Of a DNA stretch of 64,000 bases, positions 55,677-64,000 are shown one piece after another. Within the stretch, counting starts at the first letter, position 1. Each line of letters opens with the position of its first letter. The DNA is from Actinostola sp. cb2023 (Eukaryota; Cnidaria; Anthozoa; Actiniaria; Actinostolidae), in contig JAUJYZ010000641.1 in assembly GCA_033675265.1 (NCBI GenBank), positions 1-64,000 on the forward strand, given 5' to 3'. The translations under genes were made by a program, and so were the position numbers. The notes under the pieces are model-generated. The model was given only the letters and a program-made list of their open reading frames with translations, made no database searches and was not told where the DNA came from.

Positions 55677-56017
55677 CATCACTGTATGTTAGCTTTGTCA
55701 TCTCAATAGCAATCTCTGAATCAGAAGTACATCCACTGTTACCTGTATATAGAAGACAAAACTCAATAGGAGTTTATCATTAAATCATATTAAACGAATT
55801 CAAGTATTATTAATTAAAGGTTTTCTTTGATGCAACGATCTGAAAATTGCACTTGTATGAAGTGATGTCGACAACAAGGTTGTCCTAACAATATCTACAA
55901 ACACTAGAGTGATGGCGCTTAACCCGTGAAACAGATATTAGCCAAGTAGATATTACTAGACACTAATTCCATTGTTTTCTTTTGTTTTGATTTGACTATT
56001 AGTCACTAACTATTATG
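55677..56017. other. no gene seen
   Basis: Contains AGAGTGATGGCGCTTA (about 55910), whose partial complement TAAGTGCCATCACTCT lies at about 57165. The TTAA element may therefore sit inside an older inverted-repeat element. Confidence 0.5.
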
Positions 56018-56021
56018 TTAA

Positions 56022-57162
56022 AGGGGCACTGTCACGACGCGCGCATGCGTCAATTTTAATGATATTCAGAGATTTTAATGCTATGCAGAGGTCAACGAAC
56101 TCGTCTGTTTACGAAGAGAATCGCGCTAGTAAATTTCAATGTTGTGTTTTGAAAGTGTTTTACGATCAAGTTTTCGCAGAGTGCTTCCAAGTTATTCAGG
56201 ATATACAACCTTTACAGCGTGTGACCTAAATATTTCATGAAATAAGTACTTATTATAGCGACTTCTGGTGAAGGAACGTCGATAAATAGCAGACAATCCG
56301 ATGTGACAACTCAGGTCTCAGATGTAGTTATTCACATTTCACATCGCTAAAAACCAAGTTCGTATTACTTCCTTGCTTCAAAAAAGACTAACGAAGATGT
56401 ACATGTCACTACTGTATAAGGTACTCGTGTTTTCTTAAATTGTAAGAGTACAAAAGAGTGCAAAAAGATCTGCACAATATAATTCCCGTGTGAAAAGTAT
56501 GAAGGTCAATCTTAACTGAGTTCTCTTTGTCGTTGTCACTAGTTCTAAACCTCACGCAGAAATAAAAACTCATACAATGTGACAGTTGTTTGCAATAGCT
56601 TCAGTTCATATGAACTCGAAGGAATACATTATGATGTATACAACTGAGTTCTTTTTAAGAACATAATAATTCGAGTGAATATATTAATAAGTCAATGAGC
56701 GCGTTGTCAAACATTGTTGTTGTCATTCGAAATACTTTCCTACCTCCTTTTGGTACTCCAGAGCTGTTAAAGAGAAGTATAGCGAACTCAGAATCTGTAG
56801 TATAACCGTATTCTATCTTTCCAGTAAACCAAAACTTATAAACCTGTCGCCTGAACACATTCGTTGTCAACCACTACCTCCCGGCGGCCGCCATGAGATG
56901 CCATCGCCATCGCTCTCGCCGATTAAATTAAAAGCGTATAAAATTGGACTTCAAACCAAAAATAACTACCTACAACTACGAAACAACAATCAGTCTAAGT
57001 ACTGAATAAGTATAATCTTCTAGAGTGCAAGGATTACAATGATATCATTCGATATATTAACACACTGAATTTGAATTTTTCTCGGGTCTCTTGAAAGCGT
57101 TGGTCAACGATTTCAAGCTTGAAGCCAAGATTCGCGCATGCGCGTGTTATGACAGTGCCCCT
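56022..57162. mobile_element. TTAA-targeting element (piggyBac/Kolobok-type ends)
   Basis: AGGGGCACTGTCACGACGCG at the left; GCGCGTGTTATGACAGTGCCCCT at the right, in part complementary. TTAA lies on both sides (56018-56021, 57163-57166). The interior has a CpG-rich ATGGCGATGGCATCTCATGG on the minus strand (about 56910) followed by an unrecognised 71-codon frame (56655-56870); this might be a captured first exon. No transposase. Confidence 0.8.
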
Positions 57163-57346
57163 TTAAGTGCCATCACTCTATACTATACTGTTAGATATTT
57201 CGAAAACACGAGGGACAGACCTTGATATATTGATATATTGTTATATATTTTTTACAGAATTTTTGCAAATCGCTGTGTATATATATATAATATGAGAGAC
57301 TTATACCTTGTTGATTGGAGAGTGACATATACTAGTAGATTCAGTT

Positions 57347-57857
57347 ACATATATAATAAAAGAGACTTACATGCTGTGTACTGGAGAAGGACTTCAATAG
57401 TGTCATACTAGATTCAGTTACATATATAATAAAAGAGACTTACATGCTGTGTACTGGAGAAGGACTTCAATAGTGTCATACTAGATTCAGTTACATATAT
57501 AATAAAAGAGACTTACATGCTGTGTACTGGAGAAGGACTTCAATAGTGTCATACTAGATTCAGTTACATATATAATAAAAGAGACTTACATGCTGTGTAC
57601 TGGAGAAGGACTTCAATAGTGTCATACTAGATTCAGTTACATATATAATAAAAGAGACTTATATGCTGTGTACTGGAGAAGGACTTCAATAGTGTCATAC
57701 TAGATTCAGTTACATATATAATAAAAGAGACTTATATGCTGTGTACTGGAGAAGGACTTCAATAGTGTCATACTAGATTCAGTTACATATATAATAAAAG
57801 AGACTTATATGCTGTGTACTGGAGAAGGACTTCAATAGTGTCATACTAGATTCAGTT
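57347..57857. repeat. 73-bp tandem repeat, 7 nearly identical copies
   Basis: Exactly seven 73-bp units (ACATATATAATAAAAGAGAC, then TTACATGCTGTGTACTGGAG, then AAGGACTTCAATAGTGTCAT). The only recurrent difference is ACTTACA in copies 1-4 versus ACTTATA in copies 5-7. Very young array. Confidence 0.95.
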
Positions 57858-58186
57858 ATACAGGGGCGTAGCGTGTTTTTTTTGCAATGTACGCACATAG
57901 CAACGAGCGCCGAAGGCGTGAGTTTCTAGGGGGGTAAGGGGGCATGCCCCCCTGAAAATTTAGAAATCTAGAGCCTTGGAAATACCATTTTCTGGTTGAT
58001 GCGCCGTGTACGACGCACAGGCTACGTCATTACGTGGAATGTATCTGTTCTGACTATATGTTGTGACATATATGCAATAGAATACGGTTATATTTGTATA
58101 TGCTTGAACGTTGATACACATTTACCTGTCTGTGGCAACTGGTCTCTTGTAGCTAGGGCACGAGTATCTGGGTCACTGGGACACCT
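57858..58186. other. no gene seen
   Basis: Short intergenic stretch; the 66-codon frame at 57996-58196 is not recognisable. Confidence 0.5.
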
Positions 58187-58896
58187 GGGCCAGTGATGAC
58201 ACTGGACCGGTAGTGACACTGGTCCAGTAGTGACACTGGGTCACTGGTCCAGTAGTGACACTAGTGACACTGGGCCACTGGGCCAGTAGTGCCACTGGGC
58301 CAGTAGTGACACTGGGCCACTGGGCCAGTAGTGACACTGGGCCACTGGGCCAGTAGTGACACTGGGCCAGTAGTGACACTAGTGACACTGGGCCACTGGG
58401 CCAGTAGTGCCACTGGGCCAGTAGTCAGTGACACTAGTGACACTGGGCCACTGGGCCAGTAGTGCCACTGGGCCAGTAGTGACACTGGGCCACTGGGCCA
58501 GTAGTGACACTAGTGACACTGGGCCACTGGGCCAGTAGTGCCACTGGGCCAGTAGTGACACTGGGCCACTGGGCCAGTAGTGACACTAGTGACACTGGGC
58601 CACTGGGCCAGTAGTGACACTGGGCCAGTAGTGACACTGGGCCACTGGGCCAGTAGTGACACTAGTGACACTGGGCCACTGGGCCAGTAGTGACACTGGG
58701 CCACTGGGCCAGTAGTGACACTGGGCCACTGGGCCAGTAGTGACACTAGTGACACTGGGCCACTGGGCCAGTAGTGACACTGGGCCAGTGGTGACACTGG
58801 GCCAGTGGTGACACTGGGCCAGTGGTGACACTGGGCCAGTGGTGACACTGGGCCAGCGGTGACACAGGGCCAGCGGTGACACTGGGCCAGTGGTGC
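58187..58896. repeat. GACACTGGGCCAGTAGT minisatellite
   Basis: About 40 units of 9-17 bp combining GTGACACT, GGGCCACT and GGGCCAGTAGT, organised into larger blocks. The many minus-strand frames (LLAQWPSVTTGP type) are repeat artefacts. Confidence 0.95.
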
Positions 58897-59279
58897 CGAT
58901 TTTGTTTTTGCTTCAATGATCAAATAATCGCTTTTACTTATAATATTATTTGACTCATTTCTTTACGTACACTGGTCTATTTACACATAATTTTAAAAAT
59001 ATGTCAAGCCTAAGCCGCTTATGATCGTACACGGTGCATCTTTTTCTCTACGATCGTGAACGTTCTGCTTAATATATAGCATATACTATTCATACTGTAT
59101 TTTACGGGAACAACATGTATATCATTATTTCGCAATACGTAAAGATTAATTGCTGCGAGCGAAGCGAGCAGCGAAACTAATCCGGACATGGGCTTCCTGT
59201 GTTGTGTGTGGACGCGTGTCACTGGGCTCTTTATTATCCAGCTTGATTCGAGATTTGAGGAATCGATCGAGATGATTTC
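58897..59279. other. no gene seen
   Basis: Holds a single CACAGG-family end (GGGCTTCCTGTG, about 59189-59200) next to GAGCGAAGCGAGCAGCG, a common invertebrate MITE word. Confidence 0.5.
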
Positions 59280-59403
59280 TGAGTATGACGTCAATGGTCA
59301 TGACCTCGTGGTTTATATTGCGAAATCCACATCATGCTTCGACTTATGACGTCACTGCTCATGACCTCGTGGTTTATATTGCGAAATCCACATCGTGCTT
59401 CGA
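59280..59403 (+). promoter_or_regulatory. tandem 61-bp duplication with two CRE sites
   Basis: TGACGTCA occurs at 59285-59292 and 59346-59353, each followed by ATGACCTCGTGGTTTATATT. The duplicated block lies just upstream of a donor-like AAGGTAAGT (59429-59437) and the protease-like reading frame at 59459, so it may be its promoter. Confidence 0.45.
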
Positions 59404-59458
59404 CTGGTTCGTTTCTACATTTATAGCAAGGTAAGTGTTCTTTTCTAAGTTAACAACA

Positions 59459-59907
59459 ATGTCTTTCGCATCTTTATTCGTTGCTGGAAGCAGTCATCAG
59501 GGTGACGAACGATTTAGTGAAATTTCGAGGGGAAGACAATGTGCTTTTATGAGTCTTTCAGCTCACGTGCCAATTGCCACACTGGAGGAGTCGAACAATC
59601 GATGAAATATTAACAGAAGGAGACAGGATGTACCTTAATGCCCTTGAAAACCAACTTATTCCAGATGCAGATACATCGTCGCTAAACTATCTGCCCAATC
59701 GTGCTTGCTGGTCCGTGAAATCGCCTATGAAATCGCCTATCGAGGGAGACTTTGCAAATCAATCGTCCATTGTCGTTTCACCTATTAGGGTGACAAATAC
59801 TGATCTACCCGTTGTGGTAGAGCCCATTGAGGCACAATCACCTATTAGGGTGTTAAGTTGTTATTGTTTCAAATACAATTTGCTATTTTCGATCAATAGC
59901 CATTAGT
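59459..59907 (+). pseudogene. herpes-tegument-like (C76-type) cysteine protease fragment, frameshifted
   Basis: From the ATG at 59459, AGSSHQGDERFSEISRGRQC gives the HQGDxRF...GxQC pattern of the deubiquitinase family named after the herpesvirus large tegument protein, which also occurs in animal mobile elements. The Cys of GRQC would be the nucleophile. Near 59563 a +1 shift moves the protein to the frame 59574-59907, which continues with LPHWRSRTIDEILTEGDRMY, the expected WxxxxxDxxLxxGDxxY segment. The C-terminal part has two SPIRV repeats. The His/Asp part of the domain is missing, so it is a fragment or first exon. Confidence 0.55.
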
Positions 59908-60505
59908 TTTATTGAGTTCCTGAAATTGTTTTTATAAATAAAAAATACAACAAAAATATGATCATTTCCATTCATTGTTGTCCAATATAGATTAATACAG
60001 GGAAAAGTAGTTCTGACAATGTTATTTTACAATTTTACCACACAAATTCCCCTCACCCCCTCCCCCCCCCAAAAAAAACAGGAACACCACAAATAGTAAC
60101 ATTCAAATAATGAAATTATCCACAAATAAACTCCTTGCAAATAAATAATACATTAACAAAGACTAGCATTTACTACCTAGCCTTTACTCGCAGCATTCCA
60201 CTTGCATGTAGCAACGACTAGTCTTAATTAAACGTCGCATGCACGTTTCACAAACTGCGGTTATTTGTTTATATGCACGACTCGTGTCAATCACTAATTC
60301 CATTTTCTACAGTCACGAGCTATATGAATAATTACGATGATAACTCCGCTAATTAAAGCTAAAGGCGATTATTATTATCACAAAATCTATTCCTATCAGT
60401 AATTTATTTAGACTGATTCCATAAGTCGGTCTATTCGCTCTTTGTCGATTCGAATCAGTCTATAATCAGTTTATTCAGAATATGCGCTAAATAATTCTCA
60501 ACATA
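59908..60505. other. no gene seen
   Basis: AT-rich sequence with a C-run/A-run (about 60052-60080). No supported feature. Confidence 0.5.
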
Positions 60506-60647
60506 TAGAGTGATTCCAATAAACCTGGGCACTACTATTAGCTGTCAGTGTTTATTAGATGCAAAGAAACAAAAGAAAACAAGAGTGAGTGTCTAATAGT
60601 GTGTATTGGTACCGTTAGTAATGCCCAGGTTTATTGGAATCACTCTA
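60506..60647. mobile_element. 142-bp MITE
   Basis: TAGAGTGATTCCAATAAACC and complement as ends (TA target-like), arms about 32 bases. No coding capacity. Confidence 0.85.
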
Positions 60648-60804
60648 TCAAAGTATATTCAAAAACTGCATTTAATCCATGAAATATCTATATTTGTCTT
60701 CTTCGAAAAATTGAAACATATCGTAAAGTATAAATTATTTCAAAACACAAAAATGTTTCATCGATAATTATATATAAACAGAATATTACAATGTACATGG
60801 TCGC

Positions 60805-60915
60805 TTAGAGATACGGATTTTATCTTCTCGTGTTGAATGTCTTTCACTCGTTCGCTGCGTTCACTCGTGAGATATGATCAACACTCGAAGATAAAATCCG
60901 CATCTCCGCGCGCCC
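60805..60915. repeat. foldback element
   Basis: ACATGG...GATACGGATTTTATCTTC pairs with GAAGATAAAATCCGCATCTC...CCATGT. The loop contains CACTCGTTCGCTGCGTTCAC, a frequent invertebrate MITE motif. Confidence 0.75.
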
Positions 60916-60960
60916 ATGTAATATTAATATCCTCTATTTATTTGGCTTCCAGAATTATAA

Positions 60961-61065
60961 GCCCCCCATAACCCCCCCCCCCCCCCCCCCCCTCCAATTC
61001 CCCCCCCCCCCCCCCCTCCAATCCCCCCCCCCCCCCACCCTCCAATTCCCCCTCCACCTTCCCCC
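60961..61065. repeat. long C-tracts (i-motif / G-quadruplex potential)
   Basis: Four C-runs of up to about 20 bases separated by TCCAATTC-like spacers. The minus-strand Gly-rich frame through it is an artefact. Confidence 0.9.
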
Positions 61066-61489
61066 TCCGCCCGATTATAATCCCACCCCAAAACATTTAC
61101 GAAGTTGTATTTAAGCCCAGGGATTTTACGGTATGCAATGAAGCGCGCGATTTGTTCAAGACACCTAAAGCTTGGATATAATTGTACTCTCGACCAATCA
61201 GAATTGAGAAGTGTTGTTGGGTGCACTATAATTCGGTGAATAATAAGTTTTAATACAAAATAGTTCACAAAACATAATTGGCATTACAGTATTACGATTG
61301 ATTAGTTTAGTTATTAGTTTATTCCATTGCTAGCTGTTGTTGTGGCAAATAGACATCAATTCTAGTGTTTTTGTTTCACTACTGAGCTAAGCAAACCAAA
61401 TCTGAACCTGATGAAAATTATATATTCGTGAAATTAAAATTCATTGAACGGTAACAAATGGCCTTGTCAGTACTGCCTGTTTGCAGTTA
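61066..61489. other. downstream of OTU-transposase gene, no gene seen
   Basis: 3' side of the minus-strand gene; no recognisable feature. Confidence 0.5.
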
Positions 61490-61885
61490 TTAATCACTTT
61501 CTTCATATGGTTTCTCATTCTGTTCCATTTGATTAGCAAACATTTGCCTGTAGAGAACAGCCGCCCGTTCTGTAGTCATGAGCAGTCTTGCCACCTGAGT
61601 TATAGTTTTCGGTCTAATTTTCAAAATCATTTGCCTCGTTATTGCAAATTGTACTATGAGATTGTATCCTTCTGTCAATGTTTCCTTTAAAATTTCGATT
61701 TCATTTGATATTAGAATATCGATTATCGCATCTAGAACAAATTTTTCTAGTTCTGACCAGCTGATGTCTTGAATCGTTTCTTTTTTCTCTATCATATATT
61801 GTGGATCACTTTTCTTTTGTTCTTGGAGCGAGTGTTTGGTGCGCTTTCGTTGATTTCGTCCTATTTCAGAAAGGTCCCTGTTGAC
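61490..61885 (-). CDS. last exon of the OTU-transposase gene
   Basis: Acceptor TTTTCATTCAG, then 131 codons starting VNRDLSEIGRNQRKRTK and ending KPYEESD with stop at 61490. The incoming phase (0) matches the donor after 62277. The segment is helical and charged (EIEILKETLTEG, AITRQMILKIRPK) with no recognised domain. It probably forms the C-terminal tail after the Cys-rich region. Confidence 0.65.
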   Translation of the reverse strand, partial: VNRDLSEIGRNQRKRTKHSLQEQKKSDPQYMIEKKETIQDISWSELEKFVLDAIIDILISNEIEILKETLTEGYNLIVQFAITRQMILKIRPKTITQVARLLMTTERAAVLYRQMFANQMEQNEKPYEESD

Positions 61886-62276
61886 CTGAATGAAAATGAA
61901 TCATTTGCAAAATGAAAAGCGTAAGTTTGTATTGGCAGACATATATAGCGACGGAACTACTGCAACCGCAGCCCTGTCTGCCAATTTTTTGTTTGCCGTA
62001 TTGGTATTTAAATATCGTCAAGATAACAGTGTTGATCAATAATTTTTGCACCATGCATCATATGGAAGTTTGAAAATACTCTTCGCTCCTCCTCCATTTT
62101 ACTCCCTTCGATTTTTGGAATGGGAATAAGTTATGTGAGGGGGAAAATAATATTAATTCACTATATTTAAAACGCAAACGCAGATAAATAACATATTTTG
62201 TCATGCCCTTACTTTGACAGTGGTGGTGGTGATATACTCAAATCATTTTCAGAACTTAGATATTTGCATTACGTAC
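61886..62276 (-). other. intron of the OTU-transposase gene
   Basis: 391-bp intron, GTACGT donor (62276-62271) and TTCATTCAG acceptor, phase 0. Confidence 0.65.
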
Positions 62277-64000
62277 CTTTTTACCATAAGGGTTGTTACA
62301 TCCTTTGCAATTGCAACTACTACATTCCCTCATCTCCCTGAAGCATTTACAGCCACTAGAATATGAATTGCAAAATTCATCTTTTTGTGATGCCCCACGA
62401 CCACATCTACAAGATGTAAAGGACTGTGCACTGTTTGAACGTGATTGCACGTCGTTTGCTGTGCTTACTTGTGTCGCGGTGGAAACGTTGCTGCTGGCAG
62501 CTGATGAAAGTGCGTCGTAGTGTCCGGCACCAATGTGGTTATACGCCAGATAAATATTGATGTCTTGAATTATTGAGGATGACGGTACAGCTGACAACAC
62601 TGGGAAGTTTTCCATTGTTGTAAAAACTACAATTGGAATTTGTAATAAGTTGCTAGCAGCCAAAACCATGGTGTTGCCCACGTCATTATCAAAGAAACCA
62701 TTAATCAAAAAGTTTCTAACTTGTTCCTCATAGGCAATTCCCGACGACGCGACGAATGGTTCGTATTCACTTCTTCTCTCTCCTAACCATTCACTTACAA
62801 TTTCATTTCTTAGAATATATACTATCTCATCCAATGGTGTTTGTGGCGTTATCCCAATTTCCTTGAGCTTATTCGTAAATGGGTGATCCGACACACTGGA
62901 AGAGGACTCCAAAATTTGGAGGATCTGGAATCCAACTGCAGAAAAGAAGCAATTGCCATCGGGTAATATATTTACTATATTAAATCCATGCGACTTAACT
63001 GATGAAGCCAGACTGTCAGCAAGTCCTTCTGGTTCATATGCTTTGTCAGTCTGACTGTTGCAAAAAAGGAAGAACGCTTTGTTCATTAAGTGCATATGTC
63101 TGGAATTAATAATACTGGAACTTTTGTACTTTGACGTGAGTTGGTTGTAAATTTTGTAATAGGACTTTGCCATATCGATGACACGCTCACATGTTCCATC
63201 GGAAAATACTTCAGTTAAACAATCGTTTTGGTCGACATATTGGTCTTCTTTGTTAGCGTCTAAACAAATATTTTCTTGGTTTATGCTTTCCAATAGTTGT
63301 TCTGTTGTCGTTTGCTCCGTGTCATTATTGTCATTATTTCCAAGTGCCTTTAGCTGTACACCAATGCCAAACACTTCTTCTGTTAATTGAATACCATTCG
63401 ACAATAATTCAGCTTCATAAGCTGAGATAGGCTTTACCCATCTACATTTACTGTTTTTTTGTAATATTTTCTCGTTCCATCTATAAAAGAAGCGTCCAAG
63501 AGATGCAACAGCTGTTTGTATACCAATTCTATTAGTAGAAAGGATATGCTTTAAATTTTTGTGTAAATTTTCGTTTCTGTTTGTTCCTGCTCCCACTCGT
63601 ATGTTAGATAAACACCCCTTTTCAATGTGCCGTCTGAGTTTCGCGATCTCCTTCAAGGCTTTGGTACTGAGTACTTCGCACCCTTCGTGTTTTACTTTCT
63701 TCCACCTCTTTTCAAAAGTTTTGAGACTATTCATCATAATAATAGGTGTTGGAGTCGCCTGACGCCTGTCTTTACCTAAATCGTTGGGTTGTCGAAATAC
63801 TAACTTGAGCGATTCTATGCATTGCCTTCGGAATGGGTGTTTCTTCGATATGGCACAGGATATTCTTTGGAATGCATGAAAAAGGTCAAGCTTTACAAGA
63901 ACGTCTCTTCCGAAAACGGCTTGAATTTGATTCCTCCATTGGCAGCAGTTGTCGATATGGAACGCCTCTAGTTGAGGTGGGCTCTTTTTCTCTAAACGTC
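62277..64000 (-). CDS. DDE-type transposase fused to OTU protease and CXC tail (5' end outside window)
   Basis: The open frame runs from the window edge to a GTACGT donor at 62276. Near the edge HIDNCCQWRNQIQAVFG and KLDLFHAFQRI resemble the second-Asp region of a DDE transposase. VGAGTNRNENLHKNLK (about 63590) fits its Glu region. Counting from Met 63737, an OTU domain follows: ILPDGNCFFSAVG has D260 and nucleophile Cys263, and IYLAYNHIGAGHYDAL has His406, a complete catalytic set. A Cys-rich CXC module (443-480: CRCGRG, CKCFREMRECSSCNCKGC) ends the exon. OTU enzymes remove ubiquitin; the link to transposition is inferred. First exons, other catalytic Asp and element ends lie outside the window. 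Confidence 0.8.

Noticed and set aside
56655..56870. 71-codon minus-strand frame inside the TTAA element
   Set aside because: Possible captured exon, but no recognisable domain or confirmed splice site.
58173..58923. Many LLAQWPSVTTGP-type frames
   Set aside because: Artefacts of the GGGCCAGT/GTGACACT minisatellite.
60924..61268. Gly-rich minus-strand frame
   Set aside because: Encoded by C-tracts; no real gene features.

Overview
This window is animal nuclear DNA, and most of it is transposable elements. Genes have short introns with GT/AG borders. There are animal-type BEL/Pao and Ty3/gypsy retroelements, many inverted-repeat DNA elements, and abundant mini- and microsatellites. No bacterial operons or ribosome binding sites are visible. 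The element mix (Mutator-like transposases with OTU domains, BEL, many foldback MITEs) and compact introns suggest a marine invertebrate such as a cnidarian or sponge, but the species cannot be fixed from sequence alone.

Layout. 1-4.7 kb: mostly noncoding, with a decayed DNA-methylase-like relic (960-1452, minus). 4.7-10.1 kb: three inverted-repeat elements, one with a 9-bp target duplication and a 98-bp nested relative. 10.6-23.6 kb: two minisatellites. The second (23-bp unit) is split by an 11.5-kb inverted-repeat element (11976-23447), which itself carries a nearly intact BEL/Pao retrotransposon (15703-21854, minus). 24.1-26.1 kb: nested MITEs. 26.6-27.5 kb: an intronless sulfotransferase-like gene with one frameshift. 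30.8-33.5 kb (minus): part of a mucin-like gene, with a SEA-like exon followed by six tandemly duplicated 60-78 bp Ser/Thr-rich exons. 34.5-53.6 kb: one 27-bp minisatellite cut into three pieces by a Ty3/gypsy element (34691-40359) and an 11.65-kb Mutator-like element (40672-52323). 53.7-61 kb: more MITEs, minisatellites and a herpesvirus-tegument-like (C76-type) protease fragment. 61.5-64 kb (minus, running off the window): a DDE-type transposase fused to an OTU protease and a Cys-rich CXC tail.

The most interesting content is the Mutator-like element. A spliced gene on its plus strand joins an OTU-type cysteine protease domain (Cys31/His153), acidic segments with SUMO-interaction-like motifs, a basic nuclear signal, a WRKY-GCM-like zinc finger and a complete-looking DDE transposase core. 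Together with the second OTU-transposase at the right edge and the C76-like fragment, three unrelated mobile-element-type proteins here carry deubiquitinase-like domains.

Several otherwise intact reading frames are broken by single-base shifts, several of them in homopolymer runs, although the LTR pairs are almost identical. Either these copies died very recently or the assembly contains indel errors.
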